Below, in pieces: positions 23,495-32,250 of a DNA stretch of 64,000 nucleotides. Position numbers and translations under genes: made by a program. The notes beneath the pieces were generated by a model. The model saw nothing but the letters and a program-made list of their open reading frames with translations. It did not search any database and was not told the origin of the DNA. The stretch lies in the NCBI GenBank assembly GCA_907163375.1, contig CAJQUW010001731.1, positions 131,501 through 195,500 on the forward strand, given 5' to 3'. The DNA is from Prostheceraeus crozeri. Lineage: Eukaryota > Platyhelminthes > Polycladida > Euryleptidae. Position 1 is the first letter of the stretch, and the number at the start of each line of letters is the position of its first letter.

Positions 23495-23959
23495 TTATTT
23501 CAAAACTGTTTCAACATATTTAGTAAGAATTACATCATTTTTATCACAGTTTTTTGAAAATAGTTCTAAAGCACTTTTACAGTTATTTTTCAATGGTCTC
23601 TCGTTGACAAAATAGAGTACATAGCCACCGCACATTAGAGATGTATTACTTTGAAGTGGGAACGATGTCACTTTCCTAACAGTCCAGGAAAACCTGTTCA
23701 TCCATAATGCGATATCATGTAAACGAGGTTGATTAAGAGAGTCAAAATATTCGGCAACTTTATAACGATTGATGTATACAGCAATCCAATGTTTTCCGGG
23801 AAGATTGTTGGTATCCGTATTGATGATAAGCGAACAAGGATAGAAAGGAATTGAATCAGGTAAATTATCTCTAGAAAAGACATTGAGAAATATTGTCTTG
23901 GAGTAGGGATGAGCTTTCCTCATTTTCCTCAAGATTTCTATGTTGCTTAAGTTACTCAT
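23495..23959 (-). CDS. adenain-type cysteine protease (capsid maturation)
   Basis: 154 residues, the family's usual length in Polintons. Catalytic set: H57 in GKHWIAVYI, D73 in YFDS, Q103 in PLQS and C110 in MCGGYVLYF, in the order and spacing of adenovirus-type proteases. Its ATG (23959-23957) overlaps the stop of the capsid gene (TGA at 23958-23956) as ATGA, so the two are probably on one transcript. It is intact as assembled. It would cleave capsid and core precursors during particle maturation. Confidence 0.92.
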   Translation of the reverse strand: MSNLSNIEILRKMRKAHPYSKTIFLNVFSRDNLPDSIPFYPCSLIINTDTNNLPGKHWIAVYINRYKVAEYFDSLNQPRLHDIALWMNRFSWTVRKVTSFPLQSNTSLMCGGYVLYFVNERPLKNNCKSALELFSKNCDKNDVILTKYVETVLK

Positions 23960-25238
23960 CTCTGATAGCTGACAGTCACGTCTCTCATTCTTGTTATCTC
24001 AACTTTGCTATCATAGATAGCATAAATGAGACAAGTAATTGTTTTCTTCAAAGGTGACTCAAATGATACCTCCAGTCGTAGATTTCCAGGCTTTGTAACT
24101 CCTACGCTTTCACCACCTAGATCTGCATCTGCTGTGAGGTTGTACATAATGAAGAAGTAGCCATTCTTGTACATATCCATTGTAATTCCATTTGAATCGT
24201 CTGTATTAAACATGTTGAGGGCGGTGAAAATTGAACCATATTCACGTGCGAATTTACCATCTTTGAAATTAGGCTCATATGCTTTGCAAGATACAAATTT
24301 CCCATCCTGATAGAGTGCTAGTTTGCTAACATTAAAGTGTTGGAAATTGAATGGATTCTTTTCAAAAGCACCAATGAATGCCTCATTTTCCACAAATGTG
24401 ATATACACCGCCTTTGGCATTGCAGTGGGAAAAAGATTTGGGTAGGCATGTGAGGATGATCCCGCACCAATTGTGAAGTTTGTCAACACACTGTGATTAA
24501 CTGGATATATTGCATTGTTTTTCCTCAATCCTGTCGCATGCTCGTTGATGACTGACGGGTTCATTGTTACTCGCCTTACATTGAGCACGGCATTACTTAT
24601 GTTGACTTGCTAGTTTGTAGCTCCAAAAGCCATTAACGCGAACTCAGGATTTGCACGAATAAATTTTATTTGCATTTTAACCTGTGATAGCAGATATCTA
24701 GATTGACGAAGGAAATCAAGATAGACGGGTCCTTTCAAGTATAATTCCTTTGAATCCGCTGTTAAATCCATTCGTCTTTTCAACCCTGTATTTGAGACAT
24801 CATCAAATTTCCCTTGCTGATCATCATACCACCCAGAAACTTGCAAGTGTGACTGTTTAGCTTGCTTTTGAAATTGAGTCATTGTATGTATATATGCTCC
24901 ATATGGATATGCTCGATCCCCTCCTTCAATCTGTTTGTCATTCAATATTAGATACACATCTGAGAACAGACTGGCAATAGGAAGATTTGCTAACCCCACT
25001 TTATCCTTGGATGAATCGATATTTGTACCATCAGTCTTCTTAATTTGTATACACAACTCTAAATCAATGGATTGACAGTCAATATAATCTTGAGGATTGG
25101 CAGGTATATCAAACTGAATAGGCTGCTGGTTACCATCGATATTTGTTGTGGGACTATGTCTACAATTGTTGAGGAGATGATGTCTGTCTGATGAGGGGGA
25201 GAATCGAAGAAACACAAAGCCGAATTGATACTCTGCAT
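23956..25238 (-). pseudogene. major capsid protein (double jelly-roll, hexon-like), broken
   Basis: Three consecutive pieces line up. The start is probably the ATG at 25238, whose frame encodes a typical Polinton capsid N-terminus (NSALCFFDSPPHQT). A one-base frameshift near 25150 moves into the frame 25148-24610 containing PIQFDIPANPQDYIDC and the first jelly roll. A TAG at 24612-24610 then interrupts the frame, which continues without shift to 23956 and encodes the second jelly roll (AYPNLFPTAMPKAVYITF, FNFQHFNVSKLALYQDG). The GTG-initiated frame from 25215 is not the natural N-terminus. Two independent defects make this copy non-coding for full-length capsid unless the assembly is wrong. 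Neighbours are the protease downstream (4-nt overlap) and the basic virion protein upstream (11-nt gap). Confidence 0.88.
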
Positions 25239-25248
25239 CGTATTAGCT

Positions 25249-25731
25249 CTACAAATATGTTGTCTTCCTTCGTTTTGACTTGTTTCTAGTAGCTGTGGAA
25301 TTTCGTTTGCGCTTTCTTGTTTTCACTCGACGTCTAGATTTAGAACGTGCTGCTCTAGTCGGCTTTTTACTTTTCCTGCGTCTTTGCTTAGTAACTCGGC
25401 CTGATCCAACTTGTCTTGACTTCCTACGCTTCTTCCGAACTGTACGTCTCGTCTTTGTTAAATCATCTAATGCGTCTCTGGCAGATTGCTGCGCGCGCAT
25501 TTTCATAGATTCACCGATATCCTCACCTTGAAGCGCATCAGCTGCAACATTTGCACCAAAATCTAAAGCCCTGCTTCCAACACGCTTCATGATTGGTACG
25601 CCATACTTTTTGAGTGTTGGAAGAACCATACGTCTTAGTGCACCAAATATGCCTCCTCCAACTTGTCGTCTACCTCCAACAAACACGGGATAACCGCTCT
25701 GATATGATGGTCTACTGTAAATGCCTGTCAT
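25249..25731 (-). CDS. basic virion/core protein
   Basis: 160 residues. The N-terminal region is Gly-rich (GGRRQVGGGIFGALRR) followed by a hydrophobic/amphipathic helix region (to about residue 70). The C-terminal half, from about residue 92, is almost entirely Arg/Lys with Ser/Thr, as in DNA-condensing core proteins. A Gly-Gly motif near residue 25 could be a protease cleavage site. It lies between penton-like and major capsid genes, like the small core/cement proteins of adintovirus-type elements. The exact adenovirus counterpart (pX/mu-like or pVI-like) cannot be decided by eye. Confidence 0.65.
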   Translation of the reverse strand: MTGIYSRPSYQSGYPVFVGGRRQVGGGIFGALRRMVLPTLKKYGVPIMKRVGSRALDFGANVAADALQGEDIGESMKMRAQQSARDALDDLTKTRRTVRKKRRKSRQVGSGRVTKQRRRKSKKPTRAARSKSRRRVKTRKRKRNSTATRNKSKRRKTTYL

Positions 25732-25774
25732 TATGACTATTGAATAACTATGGAAGTCACAATAGCGTAAAGCC

Positions 25775-27352
25775 TTATTCTCGTGACCTAATATGTAGGG
25801 TTAAAACAGTAACACCACCACAGAACGGTACTACTTCTCCTGCATCATCATGAATTGATATGTCAATTCTATTGATGAAATTTCGGCTGATTGGTAGATA
25901 CATTGTATTAAAAAATTCTCGATTGATTAGTTGCTTCCTTACGGATGAGAGAGGAAATGTGCGCAGAAGTGGGGCCTCAATGTCGCCAACCCTTGTATAT
26001 TCAATAATGTTACAATAGACGTATAAGTTACTTATATCACGCTCTAGTGATGGGGCTGTATCGCCTATTGATGTACCTTCATAAATAGTTGATTTTGAGA
26101 ATCCCAATGTGGTCGTTAACACGCTATCCAGCTTGATAAGAGAGTTCTTCCCTACCTTTAGAATCATGCGTTTCTTATGTGGGTCATAAGAAAAGTGATA
26201 TTCATCTGCATCAAGGTAATCTACACCAAACTCATTTAACTTTGTACACAATTCAGATGGCGTTTTCAGGCTTTCAATGTTCAAATTAACTCTTTTTACA
26301 AGTTCACTGGAAGTAGACAATTCATCACCCGATATGTCTTCGCTGTATACGTGGATATCCCATGAAGCATTTGTTGATGCTTTGAGTTTAGAAGAGGACA
26401 ATTGAACCTTGAATGTATCATTTAATTCTGTCAACCAAGGTGCGCTTTCAAGGCCCTTAAACATCCCAATCATTTCAGATCCAAATTCAATAACAGCGGA
26501 CTCAGACTTTTCCAATGGTGTCTTTTTAGTAAAAACAATAAATTCTGCCTCCGTTTCAACAGTAAATAAAGTTACTTTCTCTTTCTTATATTCACAAGTC
26601 ATTAACGTTTCTGGCACTGATCCTTGAAACTTTCTTGCAAAGTCTTCAACACTTCTAATGACCTCAAATTTATTTTTTACTCGGATGCTCCTTTTTTGTA
26701 ATGCATACAATGGCACAATTCTACATTTAAAATCAGTGACTTTCCTCTCCGAATTCCACCCACGTCCATTGTACCAATACCTTGATGAGAAAGTTGTTCT
26801 GGAATACCCAAAAGTATGACTCAAATCCTTACCTAATACAAGAAGAACATGCTTCCCTTCCTTCATCAATTTTGTTGACCCCTTTATGACTGGTTTGTAG
26901 AATTTATTCAAAGTCAGCTTGAAGAGATCATTTATTCGTTCAAACATTCTACCGATTTCCTTTTCTGTATCTTGCAAGCTCATTGTGGGAACCTTAGAAT
27001 CAAAAGTTGACGTTGCAAATGCCTTTTGAATTTTAATCATGTTTTGAACAGATGGTAAAGATGTTGAAAAAGGATGTAAAGTTAGATGATGAAAAGCCCA
27101 TGTACCATGTAGACTATTTTGAAATATGCGAAAGCAATCATCCTTCTCTCGCACTTCTTTATGTAATTCAAAATAGTTGTTCTTTAGCAAACTGATATCG
27201 TTGTAATAAGTAATTTCAGTTAGAGCAACTTCATGGGGTCCATGCAGAGTAATTGGATTAGCGAATTCAACAGAGTATAGAGATGGTTTGTTACTTGGGA
27301 ATATCTTGGGGTTGCTATTGCTTGGAAGAATGATATTGAAGTTAGTAGACAT
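25775..27352 (-). CDS. penton-like minor capsid protein
   Basis: 525 residues from the ATG at 27352; the GTG nine codons upstream is unlikely to be used. The N-terminus has the conserved Polinton signature of an LPSNSNPKIFPSNKPS stretch, then FANPITLHG and EVALTEITYYND. The C-terminus has the conserved LYVYCNIIEY, GDIEAPLLRT and IDISIHDDAGEVVPFCGG...LTLHIR boxes. In Polintons this protein corresponds to the vertex (penton) jelly-roll capsid protein. It is intact and co-oriented with the capsid, protease and integrase genes. Confidence 0.85.
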   Translation of the reverse strand: MSTNFNIILPSNSNPKIFPSNKPSLYSVEFANPITLHGPHEVALTEITYYNDISLLKNNYFELHKEVREKDDCFRIFQNSLHGTWAFHHLTLHPFSTSLPSVQNMIKIQKAFATSTFDSKVPTMSLQDTEKEIGRMFERINDLFKLTLNKFYKPVIKGSTKLMKEGKHVLLVLGKDLSHTFGYSRTTFSSRYWYNGRGWNSERKVTDFKCRIVPLYALQKRSIRVKNKFEVIRSVEDFARKFQGSVPETLMTCEYKKEKVTLFTVETEAEFIVFTKKTPLEKSESAVIEFGSEMIGMFKGLESAPWLTELNDTFKVQLSSSKLKASTNASWDIHVYSEDISGDELSTSSELVKRVNLNIESLKTPSELCTKLNEFGVDYLDADEYHFSYDPHKKRMILKVGKNSLIKLDSVLTTTLGFSKSTIYEGTSIGDTAPSLERDISNLYVYCNIIEYTRVGDIEAPLLRTFPLSSVRKQLINREFFNTMYLPISRNFINRIDISIHDDAGEVVPFCGGVTVLTLHIRSRE

Positions 27353-27392
27353 GTTAAAGTCATATATGGAAGAAGTCACATGCTATATTAGC

Positions 27393-28481
27393 TTAAAAGT
27401 TACGAGTGTCTCCCATCTCCACATTTTGTAGATCCTGATGCGTTATCCAGCTATTGAATGAATCAGGATATCCTTTCCATTTAACTAGATATTTCCTTTG
27501 ATTGCCATGACCTTTCCTCCTAATTATTTTATCAATCATATACACCTCTTCACTTCTGTCTACTACTTGCAATTCATAAGAGTAAAATTTTCCTTCAATT
27601 GGATTGCCATGGTAATCTATTAATTTATACATGGTGGGTCTAAATTTTGTATTTACTTCATCCACAAAAAACTCTTCTTCAGTCCAATTAGGTAGATACC
27701 CCTTCTCAAATGTAGACTTAACCTTTGAAATCCGAACTCTATCACCAACATTAATTTTCTTTTCATTGGAAATGTTTTTCGCTTTCTTATCATACAATCG
27801 AAGCCATACATCCATCGCATTATCTGGGGTAACATCAACTGGTTTCATCTTAATGATTCGATGGTAGCTTTCATTGTAATTCTTAACAAATTTCTGCAGC
27901 TCACCTACCCAAACATGTGTATTTTTTGCAGTGAAATAGCGCCATATTTTTGTCTTCAGTGTGCGATTGAACCTCTCAACCATGGCAGCTTTATAAGCAC
28001 TTTTGACACTAAACAATTCCACATTATGACTTTTAAGGAGACTTCGAACATGAGAGTTTTCGAATTCCTTCCCTTGATCGGTCTGTATTCTTTGCGGAAC
28101 ACGCCCCTCATCGAAAATGCTCTGAAAAGCCGCTTCAACTTCTGGTCCTCGTTTAGATTTCAGCGCACGTGCCCAAGCATAGCGAGATAAAATATCTATT
28201 ACGGTTAAGATGTATTTATAGCCATCATTGTACTGTGATATCTGTTGCATGTCAGCCAAGTCCGCTTGCCATTGACTATCTATATTGTTAACAACATATT
28301 TTCTTGTTGGAAACCGCTTTCTCGCATTTTTGTGAAGAGTGTAAGTCGGTTGACTCCTCAACCACTTCTTGACTTTCTCTATTCCCACACCTGCTGCACG
28401 AGCTAGAACCTCCGGACGACTGAAACTTGCGGGATGATTTAAGTCGTAATAAATCTTTCTGAGTTTCACTGCTGTACTCAT
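27393..28481 (-). CDS. int: Polinton integrase (retroviral-type, with chromodomain)
   Basis: 362 residues from the ATG at 28481. The longer TTG-initiated reading is rejected because the conserved N-terminus LRKIYYDLNHPASF begins here. A helical HTH/zinc-binding-like region (residues 1-60) is followed by the rve core with D74 (QADLAD), D135 (QTDQGKEF) and E169 (MVERFNR), then an SH3-like region with VGDRVRIS. It ends with a C-terminal chromodomain from about residue 313 (IRRKGH...YLVKWKGYPDSFNSWI). It inserts element DNA with target-site duplication; the chromodomain may direct it to histone marks. The gene is intact and sits 41 bp upstream of the penton-like gene. Confidence 0.95.
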   Translation of the reverse strand: MSTAVKLRKIYYDLNHPASFSRPEVLARAAGVGIEKVKKWLRSQPTYTLHKNARKRFPTRKYVVNNIDSQWQADLADMQQISQYNDGYKYILTVIDILSRYAWARALKSKRGPEVEAAFQSIFDEGRVPQRIQTDQGKEFENSHVRSLLKSHNVELFSVKSAYKAAMVERFNRTLKTKIWRYFTAKNTHVWVGELQKFVKNYNESYHRIIKMKPVDVTPDNAMDVWLRLYDKKAKNISNEKKINVGDRVRISKVKSTFEKGYLPNWTEEEFFVDEVNTKFRPTMYKLIDYHGNPIEGKFYSYELQVVDRSEEVYMIDKIIRRKGHGNQRKYLVKWKGYPDSFNSWITHQDLQNVEMGDTRNF

Positions 28482-28648
28482 CGTCTTTGTTCTGATTTGC
28501 ACGCGTATTACTCGCACAGCAACTGCTAACACAATTGATATCAACCTCTATGCCCTCTTCTCCTTTGCCTTCGAGCGCAGATTTCAAACAACAGCAAAAT
28601 TTTTGTAACGACATAATATGAGAGAGGCAAGGCTTAATTCATATTTGC

Positions 28649-29299
28649 TTAATATTTACTATACTCCTTCGCAACACGCATTGAGCGCCTAGTAGCTCTT
28701 TTTGGTTGCAGATCATCGGGATCTGCAAGCTCTCGCTTGACCGCCATCGTGGGTGTTTTACTCTTTGATCCATCTTGTAAGTGACCCTTATCCAATTCAT
28801 TCACAGTCGGTCCTCCAATAATATTGTGAGGTACATTTTGATCAGATAAAATTTTCTGAAAATATGACCACCCTTGTGGTGCACCTAGTTTTCGCCTTAC
28901 ATCTCTGACAGCATATTGTAGAAGGTCATCTATGTGACTATTTCTAATAACATCACCAGTTGTTTCATCTATTATCTCCCCTCTCTCATTGAACTTCACA
29001 TGTGGATCAATGAAGTCAAATAATCGCTCAGCGCGCACACGATATGGTCGAGGTGTTGACAAGGTTATAAATCGTCGCAACTTGTCACGAATCTGTCGCC
29101 TCTCGTCAATGTTTTCAGCTGCTAACTGCATTCGTCGATAGGGATCCTTAATCTTCTGAATTTCCATATCCTTTTGTGTTAGTTCCTTAAGTTGATTCGT
29201 AATAGGTTGATCTATATTTTTGACTTCCTGTGCACTTTGTAATGTAGTCAATTGTACATACTCCTCTTGAGGAATGACTACCATCTTTGAATACGACAT
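28649..29299 (-). CDS. conserved Polinton protein of unknown role
   Basis: 216 residues from the ATG at 29299 (MSYSKMVVIPQEEYVQL). The 'K-M-V-x-I/V-P-x-E-x-Y-x-x-L' N-terminus and the alpha-helical, charged middle are typical of a protein found beside integrase and ATPase genes in many Polintons. A C-terminal WSYF/GAP segment is followed by a basic tail. No enzymatic motif. Its function in the family is not established; a virion or assembly role is inferred from the operon-like context. Confidence 0.6.
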   Translation of the reverse strand: MSYSKMVVIPQEEYVQLTTLQSAQEVKNIDQPITNQLKELTQKDMEIQKIKDPYRRMQLAAENIDERRQIRDKLRRFITLSTPRPYRVRAERLFDFIDPHVKFNERGEIIDETTGDVIRNSHIDDLLQYAVRDVRRKLGAPQGWSYFQKILSDQNVPHNIIGGPTVNELDKGHLQDGSKSKTPTMAVKRELADPDDLQPKRATRRSMRVAKEYSKY

Positions 29300-29338
29300 G
29301 TTTGAAAATAATAAGGCAACAAAGTACATTGCTTAAAA

Positions 29339-29974
29339 CTAACTGTGAACCGAGAAAACTGTCATTGGTTCAGCGGAATTAGGTATGATATTTGTTCGAA
29401 ATCGAAGTCGTTCCGGACATTCCTGGGTTAGATCAATAAATAGATAACCATGTGGTTTCTTTGTTACATCTTCATATATTTTTGAAAGTACTTTAGGTTG
29501 TTGAGGTAATATCTGTCTACTGAGATGATGTATCTGACTGCTATCTCTTGGATTTTTAAATATTGCCAAATAATGTGTATTCAAACTTCTAGTTCTTTGC
29601 TCTTTCCCTCCATCGAAGATGTTTTGGGTGATGTAGATAATAAAAGCTTCCCTATGATGTGCAGTTTGAATGAACATTTCAGTTACATCCTTTGAAGATT
29701 TGCTTTCTCGTAATAGATCATCTAATACTAGTAAGTCACCTGCTTTGATATCCTCAGTTGATGGCAACCCTTGCTTCACCTCATAACCTTTCTGGCGAAG
29801 TGCAGAATGTAGTTGTGGTTGAAATATTCCATAATACCATTTGACTCTCTTAATTTCCTTGTTAAACATTTCATTTCTATATTGTAGCAATTCAGTTACA
29901 AATGTAGTTTTACCGGACTGACTTGGTCCAGCGACACACATTGTGCGATCAGTGAATAGACGAAAATCTGTCAT
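29339..29974 (-). CDS. genome-packaging ATPase (FtsK/HerA, A32-like)
   Basis: 211 residues. Walker A GPSQSGKT at residues 16-23, Walker B LLVLDD at 81-86 and a sensor/Asn motif YITQN at 114-118. The region following (SLNTHYLAIFKNPRD) is characteristic of the A32/Polinton packaging ATPases. It pumps DNA into capsids. Intact, in the late minus-strand block, 39 bp upstream of the conserved protein gene. Confidence 0.93.
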   Translation of the reverse strand: MTDFRLFTDRTMCVAGPSQSGKTTFVTELLQYRNEMFNKEIKRVKWYYGIFQPQLHSALRQKGYEVKQGLPSTEDIKAGDLLVLDDLLRESKSSKDVTEMFIQTAHHREAFIIYITQNIFDGGKEQRTRSLNTHYLAIFKNPRDSSQIHHLSRQILPQQPKVLSKIYEDVTKKPHGYLFIDLTQECPERLRFRTNIIPNSAEPMTVFSVHS

Positions 29975-30115
29975 CTTATAATTCCATTAACATTAAACTC
30001 ATCATCCCGCTAATTTTGCTTAGAACAACAAAACAGACACATGTTCCAGATCAAGTTTATTTACATTCAGAATAGAAACTTTCAAGTTACATTTACAAAT
30101 TAAAACATTTACAAA

Positions 30116-30850
30116 TTAAAACATTTGTGTTTCCTCATCACAATTAGGATTATAGAAAGTTTTCAAGTCAGCATCTTGGCGCTTCAACTTCAATTTAGGA
30201 TTCCCATCTTTAGATTTCCGACCTCGCTTTTTGCTCTCTTCCTTCCCATCACTTGAAGCAGTCTTATCAATGTTAATTAAACATTTATCAATTGGTAGTG
30301 GTTCATAGACTAGTTGAAGAACCTTCATTTGTAAAGATGCGACTTTACCAGTCGAACCATGTGAGCCAATATAAAGTCCGGTAACGTGAACTAAGCCCAT
30401 ATAGCGACCCCGTTTGAGATCCTCACATTCCATCGCGTTTGTAAAGAGATCGAATGCTTGAAAATGATCCGATAGTTTTAAAAACAGTGTATCGAATTCC
30501 GGCAATTCCTTATAACCAACTCCTTCCTCTAATGCCTTTCTCCAATGAGTGGGAGCACTTTCAGGCAGCTCAACACATTCTTTCGCGAAAGAGTCAATAG
30601 TTTTAAGAATCACCTGTTGCCATTTTGGAAAAGTCACTCGCATTTGTCTCATATTGCTATACCCTGATGTAGACATACCATTACTGTGGAAGAATGGAAC
30701 TTGAAGATAAAAGCCATCATCACCATAATTCAAGGTTTGAAAGTAGAACGTATTTCCAATCCCTTGCACCTTTCGTGTCGGACGAAGCTTCAAGAGATCT
30801 TGCTCGAAAGCGTCACCTTCCTCTCTGATTGTATACATTTTCTGAGTCAT
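30116..30850 (-). CDS. Polinton protein of unknown function, possible DNA-binding
   Basis: 244 residues with ATG at 30850. The central part is beta-rich (GLVHVTGLYIGSHGS, VASLQMKVLQLVYEP), which could be an OB-fold-like core. The C-terminal region carries KKRGRKSKDG, an AT-hook-like RGR motif. A TATATAAGG box lies 85 bases upstream on the same strand. A single-strand DNA-binding replication protein would fit both the architecture and the Polinton gene repertoire, but no diagnostic residue was seen, so this is a guess. Confidence 0.55.
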   Translation of the reverse strand: MTQKMYTIREEGDAFEQDLLKLRPTRKVQGIGNTFYFQTLNYGDDGFYLQVPFFHSNGMSTSGYSNMRQMRVTFPKWQQVILKTIDSFAKECVELPESAPTHWRKALEEGVGYKELPEFDTLFLKLSDHFQAFDLFTNAMECEDLKRGRYMGLVHVTGLYIGSHGSTGKVASLQMKVLQLVYEPLPIDKCLINIDKTASSDGKEESKKRGRKSKDGNPKLKLKRQDADLKTFYNPNCDEETQMF

Positions 30851-30934
30851 GTTTCAACAAGTACTAATTCGGAGCTTTCAACCAGCGCAAATGAATTGTC
30901 ACTTGAAAGTGGTAAAATATCATTAAAGCGTCTT

Positions 30935-30943
30935 CCTTATATA
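30935..30943 (-). promoter_or_regulatory. TATA box (TATATAAGG)
   Basis: Read on the minus strand, about 85 bases upstream of the ATG at 30850. A second TATATA-like word is nearby at about 30949-30954. Confidence 0.55.
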
Positions 30944-31001
30944 CACCTATATATGACTCATCAATCAAAGTGATGACGTGTCACTTTATGATTCGCTAAC
31001 C

Positions 31002-31394
31002 TTATATTAACATTGCAGCAGTTGCTGCAATCCTTCCAAGCGGACTATTGATTACACCATTAATACTGTTTCCAATATCATTTAACATACTTAGAAACCC
31101 ACCACCACCGCGCTGAATTAAGTTTCGCCTTTTCTTATCACTACTCCTTGGATTTGAAAACTTTTTTATGCTATTCAAAGAGCCAGCATTCAACAGAGGC
31201 TTGTAAATAGGTAGACATTTGTGTATTGCAAAAGCTAAATCACGAATGAAATCATCACTTGAATTTTGAATCAATTTACACTTCTTCTTATTATCATGTA
31301 TCCTGTTTAACTTTCGCAACGCCTTTTTAAACTGACTTGAAGGTTTGAAGGACCGTTTCGATTGACGAGAAGATGCCTTCCGTTTTACAGACAT
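31002..31394 (-). CDS. small basic Polinton protein (QxGGF motif)
   Basis: 130 residues from the ATG at 31394; upstream in-frame codons look like leader. Order of features: a Lys/Arg/Ser-rich N-terminus; a helical KALRKLNRIHD...DDFIRDLAFAIHKCLP segment; a basic KKRRNLIQRGGGGFLSML motif; and a hydrophobic C-terminus with GRIAATAAMLI. The 'LR.L....K+R.L.Q.GG.FL..L' pattern recurs in many Polintons and related virus-like elements. Role unknown; the basic N-terminus and hydrophobic tail suggest a virion-associated, DNA- or membrane-binding protein. Confidence 0.65.
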   Translation of the reverse strand: MSVKRKASSRQSKRSFKPSSQFKKALRKLNRIHDNKKKCKLIQNSSDDFIRDLAFAIHKCLPIYKPLLNAGSLNSIKKFSNPRSSDKKRRNLIQRGGGGFLSMLNDIGNSINGVINSPLGRIAATAAMLI

Positions 31395-31516
31395 TTTTAT
31401 TCTAATATGGAAATAGATAATACAATTAAAATTTTGCTTAGTACTTACATTATACACAAAAGTTTACAAGCATTCACAGAGTTTGTTGCTGGTACGTATA
31501 AAATTACATAAAACAC

Positions 31517-32140
31517 TTAGCAAGTTGTAGAGGGAAACTGATATACACTCACATCTGCTAGAGTCTGATTTGTAGCAGTTATGAGCTGCTCAATGTCTTT
31601 CATTAGATGTTTTGAAATAGGGCAGCACATACAGCAAGGCTTTAAATGGAAAGTCTTTAAAATATTGGCATAGTATGCCCGCAAACTGATCACCTCAGAA
31701 TGTCCTTGAGCAGCCACATTGATGCTTACTGATGGCGGTCCACTGAACAAGTCCAGTTTGCACTTCTCACCCTTCTCGTCATAGTAGCTGGAGGTGATAA
31801 TGTCATGGAGACATGTGTTGAGTTTCCGTTGGATACTGCTGCACCAACAGCGAGAGTATTCCGGTACAATCTCCGTTTGAGATAGTGGGCGAAATACTTC
31901 ATTGAGCCAGAATCTTGCAACTCGTGTAAGAGCGTTGTTCACGACTCTCATCAACATTCTCTGCACCACAACGTCCTCTCCGCAGCGGAAATACTTCACT
32001 ATTTCCTCCATCAGATCCACCAAATCCGCTTTATAGCCAGTTATATTCACGGCAGAAAAAAATATATTGCCCGTGAAGAGTTGACTTCGGTAAATTATTG
32101 AAATGGGAATGTTGGTAGTGAACGACATGCTGATTGACAT
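31517..32140 (-). CDS. unknown protein with Cys-rich C-terminus
   Basis: 207 residues with ATG at 32140 and a TATATAAGG box about 50 bases upstream. Features seen: a hydrophobic/amphipathic N-terminal region, a CWCSS motif near residue 98, and a C-terminal CCMCCPISKHL cluster. No membrane segment long enough to be convincing. Not recognised. Its position between the UBA-RING gene and structural genes suggests an accessory gene of the early minus-strand group. Confidence 0.5.
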   Translation of the reverse strand: MSISMSFTTNIPISIIYRSQLFTGNIFFSAVNITGYKADLVDLMEEIVKYFRCGEDVVVQRMLMRVVNNALTRVARFWLNEVFRPLSQTEIVPEYSRCWCSSIQRKLNTCLHDIITSSYYDEKGEKCKLDLFSGPPSVSINVAAQGHSEVISLRAYYANILKTFHLKPCCMCCPISKHLMKDIEQLITATNQTLADVSVYQFPSTTC

Positions 32141-32186
32141 TGTATTAGCCTCAAATTATGCTTGAAATAGAACGGTACAATGTCCT

Positions 32187-32195
32187 CCTTATATA
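32187..32195 (-). promoter_or_regulatory. TATA box (TATATAAGG)
   Basis: Minus strand, about 50 bases upstream of the ATG at 32140; same core as the polymerase promoter. Confidence 0.55.
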
Positions 32196-32250
32196 GAAAA
32201 GTCACACAAAGACACAATAGTGACCAATCACAGACCTGCATGATGACTCA

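Noticed and set aside
13624-24612. Alternative genetic code with TAA/TAG as Gln
   Set aside because: All other genes in the window end at TAA, TAG or TGA as normal and contain no internal stops; three isolated stops fit mutation better.
28482-28614. Cys-rich frame starting at ATG 28614 that overlaps the integrase N-terminus
   Set aside because: Most of it is the integrase coding region in another frame; the unique 44 codons show no family and the integrase start at 28481 is well supported.
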